Source: Paramicrobacterium humi (lineage in GTDB: Bacteria > Actinomycetota > Actinomycetes > Actinomycetales > Microbacteriaceae). Taken from it: a stretch of DNA of 64,000 nt. The stretch lies in the NCBI RefSeq assembly GCF_900105715.1, contig NZ_FNRY01000002.1:1-64000 (forward strand), written 5' to 3'. This document shows, in pieces, positions 42,219-52,976 of the stretch (position 1 is its first letter; every line of letters begins with the position of its first letter). The translations under genes and the position numbers were made by a program. Below the pieces are notes generated by a model. That model ran no database searches, was not told the origin of the DNA, and worked only from the letters and a program-made list of their open reading frames with translations.

Positions 42219-42340
42219 GTTTTGGTTCAAGTATTTGGCATGCCTTAAGCCGAGTGCATATCGTCAGTTCTATCAATGCGGATACGAGCGAGCCTGCTCA
42301 CGTCCGCGAGCAACCCCTTGCACCAGGAGGAACAGTGAGA

Positions 42341-44137
42341 ATGTTCTCATCGCGACGGTCGCGTCTGCTGACAGCAACAGCTGTCGCGGGCGTTGCCGCG
42401 CTCGCGCTTGCCGGCTGTACGGCAAGCAACACAGACAACGGAGGTTCGGGCAAGAGCAGTGGGGGCGGGACGATCACCATCGCGGTGACAAACGCCTTCA
42501 CCTCGTTCAACGGCGACACGCCCCAGTCGAACCTCGACACCAACGGAATGGTCGGCTACTTGACCGGCATCTCCGGCGGACTCGGCCTCGGAAGCTTCGA
42601 GACGCTCGACCCCAGCTATGAGGTCGTGAAGCAAGAGAGCTTCGGCACCATGGAGAAGACCTCCGACGACCCGCTCACCGTGAAGTACACGCTCAAGGAC
42701 GGACTCAAGTGGTCCGACGGTGAGCCCATCACCGCTGATGACATGCTCTTCGCATGGGTCGTCAACTCGGGCTGGTTCGACGACGCGACGCTCGATCCCG
42801 AGACGGGCGAAGTCTCGAAGGGCACGCAGTACTTCTCGCTCGCGGGAAGCACGACGGGTCTCGACATGACGGACTTCCCGGAGATCAGCGACGACAACCT
42901 GTCGCTCACGATCAAGTACTCGGAGCCGTTCGTGGACTGGGAGCTCGTCAACATGATGGGCAAGCCCGCGCACGTTGCCGCTGACCACGCCGGCATCTCG
43001 CTTGAGGACATGATCAAGCTCTTCAAGGACACCCCGAAGGGCGACCCGGCGAACCCGGCCAAGCCCAACGACACCCTGAAGAAGATCGCGGACTTCTGGA
43101 ACACCGGATACGACGTGACCTCGATGCCGAAGGACGACTCGCTTCTCGTTTCGAGCGGCCCGTTCGTCGTCAGCGCCTTCACGCCGGAGCAGTCGATCAC
43201 GCTCGAGAAGAACCCTGAGTACAAGGGCGACAACGAGCCGGCTTACGACAAGCTGATCATCCGCTTCATCGGTGACACCAACGCACAGATCACGGCTCTC
43301 CAGAACGGTGAGGTCAACGCGATCTACCCGCAGCCTTCGGCCGACACGCTGACGGCTCTCGAGAAGATGAACGCCGAGCTGTTCCAGGGCGACCAGGTCT
43401 CCTACGACCACCTCGACCTCAACTTCGGAACCGAGACGTTCAAGGACCCGAAGGTTCGCGAGGCGTTCATGAAGACCGTCCCGCGCCAGCAGATCCTCGA
43501 CTCGATCATCACGCCGATCAACGACAAGGCTGAGGTCCTGAACTCGCAGATCTTCCTGCCCGCGAACAAGGAGTACAAGGACGCTGTCGCTGCCAGCGGC
43601 TACGACCAGTACAACGAGCCTGACATCGACGGCGCCAAGGCGCTGCTGAACGGCGCGACCCCGACCGTCCGGATCCTCTACAACACCGAGAACCCGAACC
43701 GTGTCGACTCGTTCCAGGCGATCAAGAACAGCGCTGAGAAGGCCGGATTCAAGGTCGTCGACGCCGGTTCGAAGGACTGGGGCTCGCTGCTCACCAGCAA
43801 CGACTACGATGCATCCATCTTCGGCTGGATCTCGCCCGGTGCCGGTAGCGCCGCCCTCCCGCAGATCTTCAAGACCCGCGGTGGCGGAAACTACAACCAC
43901 TACAGCGACGCCGAGGTCGACAAGCTCGTCGACCAGAGCCAGGTGACCCTGGACCCGGACGAGCTGGCCCAGATCAAGATCAAGATCGACGCTGCCACGG
44001 CGAAGGACTTCTACGGTCTGCCGCTGTTCCAGCTGCCCGGTCTGTTCGCGAGCAACGGCACGATTGATGGAATCAAGTACATGGGCAACCAGACGGGTCT
44101 CGTCTGGAACGCTCAGGACTGGACCCTCACGAAGTGA
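42341..44137 (+). CDS. Peptide ABC transporter substrate-binding lipoprotein (second copy)
   Basis: 598 residues, SBP family 5. Signal peptide with lipobox ALAGC; Gly/Ser linker (NGGSGKSSGGG) after the Cys. Family motifs WSDGEPITADDMLFAWVVNSGW, SGPFVVSAFTPEQSITLEKNPEYKG, DPKVREAFMKTVPRQQILD. AGGAGG at 42325-42330; ATG 42341 or GTG 42335. It has the more restricted codon pattern of a highly expressed gene and is followed by a strong hairpin (44154-44186), so it is probably made in excess of the permeases. Confidence 0.9.
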   Translation: MFSSRRSRLLTATAVAGVAALALAGCTASNTDNGGSGKSSGGGTITIAVTNAFTSFNGDTPQSNLDTNGMVGYLTGISGGLGLGSFETLDPSYEVVKQESFGTMEKTSDDPLTVKYTLKDGLKWSDGEPITADDMLFAWVVNSGWFDDATLDPETGEVSKGTQYFSLAGSTTGLDMTDFPEISDDNLSLTIKYSEPFVDWELVNMMGKPAHVAADHAGISLEDMIKLFKDTPKGDPANPAKPNDTLKKIADFWNTGYDVTSMPKDDSLLVSSGPFVVSAFTPEQSITLEKNPEYKGDNEPAYDKLIIRFIGDTNAQITALQNGEVNAIYPQPSADTLTALEKMNAELFQGDQVSYDHLDLNFGTETFKDPKVREAFMKTVPRQQILDSIITPINDKAEVLNSQIFLPANKEYKDAVAASGYDQYNEPDIDGAKALLNGATPTVRILYNTENPNRVDSFQAIKNSAEKAGFKVVDAGSKDWGSLLTSNDYDASIFGWISPGAGSAALPQIFKTRGGGNYNHYSDAEVDKLVDQSQVTLDPDELAQIKIKIDAATAKDFYGLPLFQLPGLFASNGTIDGIKYMGNQTGLVWNAQDWTLTK

Positions 44138-44153
44138 TCTAGTCTGTTACATC

Positions 44154-44186
44154 GGGGCGCCGCAATGTCCAGCATTGCGGCGCCCC
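44154..44186 (+). terminator. Intercistronic hairpin after the second binding protein
   Basis: GGGGCGCCGCAATG (44154-44167) and CATTGCGGCGCCCC (44173-44186) form a perfect 14-bp stem with a 5-base loop. It lies between the binding-protein stop and the permease gene. It could be a partial terminator or an mRNA-stabilising 3' structure. Confidence 0.75.
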
Positions 44187-44278
44187 GCTACGACAAGGGG
44201 CACATCCTTGTCTACACTTGATTCGCTCGCACGAGGTCTAACCCTGTCGTCGTGCACCAACGCGAGAGATTCCACAAC

Positions 44279-45820
44279 ATGGTCAGTTACATCCTGAGAC
44301 GCATCCTCGTCTCCATCCTGATCCTCATCGCGGCGTCGTTCATCATGTACGTCCTCGTCGCGAACTCGGGTGATCCCCTCATGGACCTCCGGGGCAGCAA
44401 CGCCCCCAACAAAGACCAGCTGATTGCCGCGCGCGTTCAGGCGCTGGATCTGAACGTCCCCCCACCGCTTCGATGGTTCCTCTGGCTCGGCGGCGCTGCC
44501 GGATGCCTGGTCCCATTCGCCAACATGTGCGACCTCGGTCTCACGCTGTCCAACGCCGAAGTCACGACGATCCTGCCGACGGCGATGTGGTCGACGATCC
44601 AGCTCGTCACGATCTCCCTCGTCGTCGCGATCATCCTCGGCATCATCGTCGGCATCGCGACGGCCCTCCGGCAGTACAGCGGTTTCGACTTCAGCATGAC
44701 GTTCGTCAGCTTCTTCCTCTACTCGCTTCCGTCATTCCTCGTCGCGGTGCTGCTCAAGGAATTCATCGCGATCGACTTCAACGACTTCCTGCAACGCGAT
44801 CCGACGCTGAGCGTGATCGCCATCGCCCTGATCGCCATCGTGCTCGGACTGATCTGGCAGGTCTTCATCGGCGGCGACCTGCGGCGTCGAGCCATCGTCT
44901 TCGCCGTCTCCGCCGTCGCGACCGCCGCGCTTCTGGCCTACATGTCGCTCACGAACTGGTTCATCAACCCCGGGTTCGGACCGGTCGGACTGCTTCTTCT
45001 CATTGCAGCGGTCGCCGTGGGCACCACAGCGACGATCGCGGGACTCTCGCACCGCCGGACGATGATCGTCGCGGGAGTCAACGGTCTCATCGCCTACGTC
45101 TCGTACTTCGCGCTGCAGGGCCTGTTCGACGTGTCGACGATCGGCACGATCCTCATCCTCGGCGTCGTCACGCTCATTGTGAGCCTCGCTATCGGATACT
45201 TCGCCGGCGGGAACGATCGCTCCCAGGTGATCAAGGTCAGCGCGATCACGGGCGTCCTCTCGGCCGCCCTGGTCGTGGTCGATCGGTTCATGCAGGCGTG
45301 GCCCGTCTACATGTCGAACCCGCGCATCAACAACCGCCCCATCGCGACAGTGGGCTCTCAGACGCCCGGATTCAGCGGTGACTTCTGGGTCAGCGGCCTC
45401 GATTCCTTCACGCACCTGCTGCTGCCCACGATCTCGCTGCTTCTCATCTCGTTCGCCGGGTACACGCGCTACGCCCGTTCCGGCCTGCTCGAGGTCATGA
45501 ATCAGGACTACATCCGGACGGCGCGCGCCAAGGGTCTTCCCGAGCGCACGGTCATCGTGCGCCACGCTTTCCGGAACATGCTCATCCCGATCGCGACGCT
45601 CATCGCCGTCGACGTCGGGAACCTGCTCGGTGGAGCTGTGATCACGGAGTTCGTGTTCTCGATTCCCGGCATGGGGCAGCTGTTCAACACCTCGCTGCAA
45701 CGCGTCGATCTCAACCCGGTCATGGGCTACTTCCTCGTGATCGCCATCGTCGCCATCGCCTTCAACTTCATCGCCGATCTGATGTACGCCGCTCTCGACC
45801 CCCGAGTGAGAGTGCACTGA
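44279..45820 (+). CDS. Peptide ABC transporter permease (DppB-like), with a large membrane insertion
   Basis: 513 residues, against about 310 for a usual DppB/OppB. Residues 1-160 are the usual N-terminal part (MVSYILRRILVSILILIAASFIMYV, TMWSTIQLVTISLVVAIILGIIVGI). Residues about 165-365 are an additional stretch with about five extra hydrophobic segments. Residues about 370-513 hold the ATPase-contact loop YIRTARAKGLPERTVIVRHAFRNMLIPI and terminal helices. One continuous frame supports a true extended permease. Partner of the second permease downstream. Confidence 0.85.
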   Translation: MVSYILRRILVSILILIAASFIMYVLVANSGDPLMDLRGSNAPNKDQLIAARVQALDLNVPPPLRWFLWLGGAAGCLVPFANMCDLGLTLSNAEVTTILPTAMWSTIQLVTISLVVAIILGIIVGIATALRQYSGFDFSMTFVSFFLYSLPSFLVAVLLKEFIAIDFNDFLQRDPTLSVIAIALIAIVLGLIWQVFIGGDLRRRAIVFAVSAVATAALLAYMSLTNWFINPGFGPVGLLLLIAAVAVGTTATIAGLSHRRTMIVAGVNGLIAYVSYFALQGLFDVSTIGTILILGVVTLIVSLAIGYFAGGNDRSQVIKVSAITGVLSAALVVVDRFMQAWPVYMSNPRINNRPIATVGSQTPGFSGDFWVSGLDSFTHLLLPTISLLLISFAGYTRYARSGLLEVMNQDYIRTARAKGLPERTVIVRHAFRNMLIPIATLIAVDVGNLLGGAVITEFVFSIPGMGQLFNTSLQRVDLNPVMGYFLVIAIVAIAFNFIADLMYAALDPRVRVH

Positions 45821-45863
45821 TGATCGCCCGCATCGACCCGACGCATCGTCGAGAGGACTCACA

Positions 45864-46883
45864 ATGTCCACAATGACTCCCGAGCCCGCAGACGCCATCC
45901 CCACCCAGGAGGACGTCAAGGGAGAGAACCAGGGCCGGCTCATCTTCCGCCGGTTCGTCACCAACAAGATGTCCATGGTGTGCCTCGTGCTGTACGTCGC
46001 GATCATCGTGTTCTCGATCTCGGCAATCGGTCTCGGTCCGATTCCCGGCTGGTGGAAGTACAACTACAGCGACCTGAACCCGCAGCTCAACGCGGGACAC
46101 CCGACTCTGTCATTCCTTCCGACGTGGCTGGGCGGCAACGGAATCTCGCTCGGCGAGCATCCGTTCGGCCAGAGCCGCATCGGCCAGGACTATTTCGCCA
46201 TGACGATGCGAGGCGTGCAGAACTCGGTGCTCGTCATGATCCTCATCGGCGGCGTCGGCACGATCGTCGGAACCGTCGTCGGCGCCGTCGCGGGCTACTA
46301 CCGCGGCTGGGTCGACGCGGTTCTCATGCGCATCACTGACATCTTCATCGTCATCCCCGCGCTCGTCATCGGCGCCGTCGTCGGTCGCACCGCTGGCGGC
46401 CTCGGCGTCTGGGTGCTCGGCGTCCTCCTCGCCCTCGTGACGTGGATGAGCATCGCCCGACTCGTGCGCGGCGAGTTCCTCACGCTTCGTGAGCGCGAGT
46501 TCGTCGAGGCGGCGCGCGTCGCGGGAGCGAGTGACGCCCGCATCATCTTCAAGCACATCCTCCCCAACGCGATCGGGGTCGTCATCGTCTCGGCCACGCT
46601 GCTCGCTGCGACGGCGATCCTGCTCGAGACGGCACTGAGCTACCTCGGTTACGGCATCCACGCGCCCGAGGTGTCGCTGGGGCGGTTGATCTCCGACAAC
46701 CAGTCAGCGTTCTCGACGCGGCCCTGGCTGTACTGGTGGCCCGCCGTGTTCATCGTGAGCCTCGCGCTTCTCGTGAACTTCGTCGGCGACGGTCTCCGTG
46801 ACGCCTTCGACCCCCGTCAGAAGCGATTCAAGCGACGCAAGATGCGGGAGTTCGCCGACCGGGCGAAGGGCGCCCATGACTGA
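45864..46883 (+). CDS. Peptide ABC transporter permease (DppC-like)
   Basis: 339 residues, near-normal length. N-terminal helix (MVCLVLYVAIIVFSISAIGLG), DppC N-domain features (PFGQSRIGQDYFAMTMRG), and the ATPase-contact motif EREFVEAARVAGASDARIIFKHILPNAIG followed by the terminal helices and a basic tail. 43 bases after the first permease. The ATPase gene is on the same strand about 700 bases downstream, past an antisense gene. Confidence 0.9.
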   Translation: MSTMTPEPADAIPTQEDVKGENQGRLIFRRFVTNKMSMVCLVLYVAIIVFSISAIGLGPIPGWWKYNYSDLNPQLNAGHPTLSFLPTWLGGNGISLGEHPFGQSRIGQDYFAMTMRGVQNSVLVMILIGGVGTIVGTVVGAVAGYYRGWVDAVLMRITDIFIVIPALVIGAVVGRTAGGLGVWVLGVLLALVTWMSIARLVRGEFLTLREREFVEAARVAGASDARIIFKHILPNAIGVVIVSATLLAATAILLETALSYLGYGIHAPEVSLGRLISDNQSAFSTRPWLYWWPAVFIVSLALLVNFVGDGLRDAFDPRQKRFKRRKMREFADRAKGAHD

Positions 46884-46887
46884 GACG

Positions 46888-47505
46888 TCACTGCAGTACA
46901 AGCGCCGCGACGCTCAACACCACACCCGCCGTGAGAGTCACGATCGTGCCGCGATTCGGATGACGCTCCAGCATGGCCTCGTCAGCGCGTCCGAGTTCGA
47001 TGCGGCCCGCTCGTTTGAGGGACTCCCACCGGTCACGCACGAGGCGAGCCGCATCGCCCGAGTCAGTGCCGCGCAGATCGCCGGGGCGCGACGAGGACAC
47101 CAGATCCCGGCGCGACTTGCCTTCCTTGCGGGCGAGACGGAACGCGGTGATGCTGCCCGGTGCGGGAGCCGCGGTCACGGGAATCCGACGACCGGGCGTG
47201 AAGAGCGTCAGCGCGTACTTCGTGTCGACGTTGATGAGCGAGTGCCACGGGATGTGCGTGGTAGCGAACACGTTGTTGACAGTGATCGCATCGTCATCGA
47301 CGGTGAGGCCGGGGCGCCACAGGCACACGAACGCGGCTGCCGCGATGGCGCCGAGCGGCACAAGCAGGGCGAGCCGAATCGGCATGCCGATGACCGCGAG
47401 CCAGATCACGGCCGCGGCAGCGCCGGCCGTGAGGGCCCAGCAGACGACGCACAGAATTCGATTGAAACGGGAGACGAAGCTCGCGGAGTCCACGCTTGTA
47501 GTCAC
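46888..47505 (-). CDS. PH domain-containing membrane protein, antisense in the transporter operon
   Basis: 205 residues. Two helices near the N-terminus (ILCVVCWALTAGAAAAVIWLAVIG and LALLVPLGAIAAAAFVCLW) lead into a bacterial PH-like region (TVDDDAITVNNVFATTHIPWHSLINVDTKYALTLFTPGRRIPV, RLARKEGKS), then a cytosolic part and a C-terminal helix (VTLTAGVVLSVAALVLQ). GTG 47505 is supported by CACCAT six bases upstream, a weak leaderless-type -10. It is transcribed against the transporter genes and occupies the whole gap between DppC and the ATPase. Confidence 0.75.
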   Translation of the reverse strand: MTTSVDSASFVSRFNRILCVVCWALTAGAAAAVIWLAVIGMPIRLALLVPLGAIAAAAFVCLWRPGLTVDDDAITVNNVFATTHIPWHSLINVDTKYALTLFTPGRRIPVTAAPAPGSITAFRLARKEGKSRRDLVSSSRPGDLRGTDSGDAARLVRDRWESLKRAGRIELGRADEAMLERHPNRGTIVTLTAGVVLSVAALVLQ

Positions 47506-47582
47506 CCCAACATGGTGCCATGCACGCACCACTGGAACGTAATGGCAACGGCCACAAGCCGCACGCACAGGAAGACACGCTC

Positions 47583-49325
47583 ATGACCACCCCCACGAAC
47601 GGGCGTTCCCCGGTACTCGAGATCACCGACCTCTCCGTCGACTTCGCCGTGGACCAGGTGTGGACACCGGCCGCCAAGCACCTCACGTATTCGATCGACG
47701 AGGGGCAAGTCGTTGCCGTCGTCGGCGAGTCGGGATCCGGAAAGAGCGCGAGCTCGATGGCGATCCTTGACCTCCTGCCGGAGACCGCACGCGTTCGGGG
47801 CAGCATCAAGCTCGAAGGAGAGGAGCTCGTCGGTCTGCCGTCGCGCAAGATGCGCACAATCCGCGGAAACCGCGTCGCCGCGATCTTCCAGGAGCCCATG
47901 ACCGCACTGAACCCGGTGTTCACGATCGGATTCCAGATCGTCGAGGCGATCCGCGCCCACACGAACCAGACGCCGAGCGAAGCGTCGGCGCGCGCGATGG
48001 AACTGCTGCGACTCGTCGAGCTGCCCGACCCCGAGAAGGCGTTCAACTCCTATCCGCACCAGCTTTCCGGCGGGCAGCGGCAGCGCGCGATGATCGCGCA
48101 GTCCCTCGTGCTCGACCCCAAACTGCTCATCGCGGACGAGCCCACAACGGCTCTCGACGTGACGGTGCAGGCGGAGATCCTCGAGCTCATGCGCGACCTG
48201 CGCGACCGGCTCGGGAGTGCTGTGCTTCTCATCACCCACGACATGGGTGTCGTCGCGGACCTCGCCGACTGGATCGTCGTCATGAAGGAAGGCGAGATCG
48301 TCGAGCAGGGAGACGTCAACAGCATCTTCAACAATCCGCAGCATCCCTACACGCGCGCCCTGCTCGACGCGGTTCCCCACCTCGGCACGGGCGGTGAGGA
48401 AGGCGAGGAAGTCGACATCTCGAAGACGCTCGCCGCCGCCGCCAACGAGCGCACCGCGACCGACGTGATCACGGTCGACCCGTTCGCGAACGCGCACCCC
48501 GTACTCACGCTCGAGAACGTGAGCGTCGAATACGGCAAGAAGGGGAAACTCGGAGCCTTCCGCGCCGTCGATGACGTGAGCTTCACGGTCCGCGCGGGAG
48601 AGGTGATGGGCCTCGTCGGCGAGTCCGGATCGGGCAAGTCCACGATCGGCCGTGCGGCCATCGGACTGCAGCCGATCGCCGCCGGACGGCTCACCGTGGC
48701 CGACACCGACATCTCCCGAGGGGATCGACGCACGATCAAGTCCCTGCGGCGCAAGGTCGGCATCGTCTTCCAGGACCCGTCGTCGTCGCTCAACCCGCGG
48801 CTCCCGATCGGTGAGAGCATCGGAGAACCCCTGTTCCTCGCCGGTGAGGCGAAGGGAGCAGAGCTCGACCGCCGCGTCGAGAAGCTGCTCGACAGCGTCA
48901 ACCTCGCGCGCTCGTACCGGAACCGCTTCCCGCACGAGCTCTCCGGCGGGCAGAAGCAGCGCGTCGGCATCGCGCGCGCCCTCTCGCTGAGCCCGCAGCT
49001 GCTGGTCGCCGACGAGCCCACCTCGGCTCTCGACGTGTCCGTGCAGGCGACCGTTCTCGACCTGCTCAGGGAGCTTCAGGCCGAGATGGGCTTCGCGTGC
49101 CTGTTCATCAGTCACGACCTCGCCGTCGTCGACTCGATGGCAGACCGGATCATCGTGCTCCACCACGGAAAGATCGCTGAGGAGGGAACGCGCGATCAGA
49201 TCCTGCGCGCACCCAAGGACCCGTACACGCAGCGGCTCATCGCCGCGATCCCGGTTCCGGACCCGGACCTGCAGCGCGAGCGCCGCGAATTCCGTCGCCG
49301 CATCCTCGCCGAGACCGACGAGTAG
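47583..49325 (+). CDS. Double ATPase of the peptide ABC transporter (DppD-DppF fusion)
   Basis: 580 residues with two ABC ATPase domains in one chain. Domain 1: Walker A GESGSGKSASS, signature QLSGGQRQR, Walker B LLIADEPTTALD, His in LITHDMGVV, then the oligopeptide C-terminal region HPYTRALLDAVPHLG. Domain 2: GESGSGKSTIGR, ELSGGQKQRV, LLVADEPTSALD, FISHDLAVV, DPYTQRLIAAIP. It energises the two permeases. ATG 47583; the operon is interrupted by the antisense PH gene, so it may have its own promoter. Confidence 0.93.
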   Translation: MTTPTNGRSPVLEITDLSVDFAVDQVWTPAAKHLTYSIDEGQVVAVVGESGSGKSASSMAILDLLPETARVRGSIKLEGEELVGLPSRKMRTIRGNRVAAIFQEPMTALNPVFTIGFQIVEAIRAHTNQTPSEASARAMELLRLVELPDPEKAFNSYPHQLSGGQRQRAMIAQSLVLDPKLLIADEPTTALDVTVQAEILELMRDLRDRLGSAVLLITHDMGVVADLADWIVVMKEGEIVEQGDVNSIFNNPQHPYTRALLDAVPHLGTGGEEGEEVDISKTLAAAANERTATDVITVDPFANAHPVLTLENVSVEYGKKGKLGAFRAVDDVSFTVRAGEVMGLVGESGSGKSTIGRAAIGLQPIAAGRLTVADTDISRGDRRTIKSLRRKVGIVFQDPSSSLNPRLPIGESIGEPLFLAGEAKGAELDRRVEKLLDSVNLARSYRNRFPHELSGGQKQRVGIARALSLSPQLLVADEPTSALDVSVQATVLDLLRELQAEMGFACLFISHDLAVVDSMADRIIVLHHGKIAEEGTRDQILRAPKDPYTQRLIAAIPVPDPDLQRERREFRRRILAETDE

Positions 49326-49403
49326 CTCACTCTCGGGGCGGGCCCGCCACCGTCGGGCCTCGCTCCGCTCAGCGCACGCGAAGCTGGAGCGCGCGCAAGG
49401 GAG

Positions 49404-49409
49404 TAGAAT
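49404..49409 (+). promoter_or_regulatory. Candidate -10 hexamer TAGAAT upstream of typA
   Basis: TAGAAT in an otherwise G+C-rich region about 147 bases before the typA ATG; no convincing -35 was seen, so this is tentative. Confidence 0.3.
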
Positions 49410-49555
49410 GAATCGTTGGGCCGCTTCACGGTCCCAGCCGGATCTTCCCATTCAGCGCCTCGTCAATGTCGTCGGCCGCGGCCACGACACACTCGGCCGT
49501 GAGCCCTTCGCTCCAGGCGCACCCAACCGCACACACTGCAGGACAGGACACAGCT

Positions 49556-51466
<1,911 letters not shown>

Positions 51467-51520
51467 CACGGCGGCCGGCGCTCGGGTGCGGCTCAGGGTC
51501 GATCGGTACGCTGGACAATC

Positions 51521-51961
51521 GTGATCTTGCGTCGTAGTGCCCGTGTCGCCGTCCTCGCCTTGTGCGCTGCTGTGCTCCCTGCCGCGGCCGGCTGCAGCCT
51601 CATCGAGCAGACGGTGACGCAGAGCGTTCAGGATGCCGTCAAGCAGGCGACCGGCGGAGACGTCGAGCTGTCAGACGGCGTGCCCACGGGCTTCCCGTCC
51701 GACGAGGTCCCGATCGTCGCGGGGGATGTGCGCGGCGGCACGAAGGGAAAGGGCGCCGACACCCACTGGGTCGTCGTCGTGACCGGAAGCGTCACGGCGG
51801 ACAGCGCCGAGGACAAGCTGCTCGCCGCCGGGTTCACGGTGCACAACGCCGTCGCGCAGCAGAACGTCGGCAGCGTCGCGACGCTGTCCGGCGCGGGCTT
51901 CGACGTGACACTCGTCGGAACGGACGGAAGCGTCGTCTACGCTGTCAGCCCGCGAGGCTGA
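51521..51961 (+). CDS. Hypothetical lipoprotein
   Basis: 146 residues. Signal peptide ILRRSARVAVLALCAAVLPAAAGC with a lipobox ending at Cys 25, so probably membrane-anchored outside the cytoplasm. The mature part contains short repeats of beta strands (DTHWVVVVTGSVTADSAEDKLLAAGF and NVGSVATLSGAGFDVTLVGTDG). Not recognised. GTG start; TACGCT eight bases upstream. Ends 1 base before azlC. Confidence 0.65.
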   Translation: MILRRSARVAVLALCAAVLPAAAGCSLIEQTVTQSVQDAVKQATGGDVELSDGVPTGFPSDEVPIVAGDVRGGTKGKGADTHWVVVVTGSVTADSAEDKLLAAGFTVHNAVAQQNVGSVATLSGAGFDVTLVGTDGSVVYAVSPRG

Positions 51962-51962
51962 C

Positions 51963-52667
51963 GTGACAGACGAGGTTCCGCTCTCACGACACCCTGCCGT
52001 GCGGCAGGGGCTCGCCGTCGGCGCCGCCACGGCGGCATACGGCGTCTCGTTCGGCGCCCTGTCCGTGGCATCCGGCCTTGACATCTGGCAGACCTGCGTC
52101 CTGAGCCTGTTCATGTTCACGGGCGGCTCGCAGTTCGCTCTCGTCGGCGTGCTCGCCTCCGGCGGCACGGCCTCTGGACCCGCGGCGATCGCGAGCGCCG
52201 CGCTGCTCGGCGTGCGCAACGCCGCTTACGGGATGCGCATGAAGACCGTCGTCGGCGGGGGACTCTGGCGCTCCGTCGCCGCCGCGTGGGTCACGATCGA
52301 CGAGTCGACCGCTGTCGCGCTCGCGCAGCACGATGCGAGCTCGCGCCGCATCGGCTTCTGGGCGACGGGTCTGGCCGTGTTCATCGGCTGGAACATCACG
52401 ACGCTTCTCGGCGCCCTCATCGGCGACGTTCTCGGCGACACTCGCGCGTACGGGCTCGACGCCGCCGCCGCTGCCGCCTTCCTTGCGCTGCTGTGGCCGC
52501 GGCTCACCCGGCTGCAGCCCGTCGCCGTCGCTGTCGGAGCCGCTGTCGTCGCCGCGTGCACGACGCCCGTGCTGCCCGCCGGGCTCCCCGTCATCCTCGC
52601 CGCCGTCGTCGCCATCGTCGTCGGCGCGTTCAACTGGTTCTCGCACGCGGGGGAGAAGCCCGCATGA
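51963..52667 (+). CDS. azlC: AzlC-family branched-chain amino acid exporter large subunit
   Basis: 234 residues, about eight hydrophobic segments. AzlC/YgaZ landmarks: YGVSFGALSVASGLDIWQTCVLSLFMFTGGSQFALVG, LLGVRNAAYGMRM, WVTIDESTAVAL and FWATGLAVFIGWNITTLLGAL. With the small subunit AzlD it should export branched-chain or related amino acids. GTG start 1 base after the lipoprotein stop; the stop overlaps azlD (ATGA). Confidence 0.88.
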   Translation: MTDEVPLSRHPAVRQGLAVGAATAAYGVSFGALSVASGLDIWQTCVLSLFMFTGGSQFALVGVLASGGTASGPAAIASAALLGVRNAAYGMRMKTVVGGGLWRSVAAAWVTIDESTAVALAQHDASSRRIGFWATGLAVFIGWNITTLLGALIGDVLGDTRAYGLDAAAAAAFLALLWPRLTRLQPVAVAVGAAVVAACTTPVLPAGLPVILAAVVAIVVGAFNWFSHAGEKPA

Positions 52668-52975
52668 CTCTGTGGCACATCGTGCTCGCGGCATCCATCG
52701 CCTGCGTCGCCCTCAAGCTCGCCGGATACGCGATCCCACCGCGGCTGCTCGAGGCGCCCATCGTCTCGCGCATCGTCGAGCTCACGACTGTGGCGATGCT
52801 CGCGGCGCTCATCGCCGTTCAGTCGCTCGGCGCAGGGGAAGGGATCGTCGTGGACGCCCGGCTGCCGGCGCTCGGCGTGGCGGCCGTGCTGCTCCTGCTG
52901 CGGGCGCCGTTCCTCGTTGTCGTGGTCGGAGCGGCGGTCGCGGCCGCGCTCTTGCGGCTTGCCGGGATGCCCTGA
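52664..52975 (+). CDS. azlD: AzlD-family small subunit of the branched-chain amino acid exporter
   Basis: 103 residues, about four hydrophobic segments (HIVLAASIACVALKLAGYAIP, ELTTVAMLAALIAVQSLG, LGVAAVLLLLRAPFLVVVVGAAVAAALLRL). Typical AzlD size and order after azlC, with a 4-base start/stop overlap. Functions with AzlC. Confidence 0.85.
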   Translation: MTLWHIVLAASIACVALKLAGYAIPPRLLEAPIVSRIVELTTVAMLAALIAVQSLGAGEGIVVDARLPALGVAAVLLLLRAPFLVVVVGAAVAAALLRLAGMP

Positions 52976-52976
52976 C

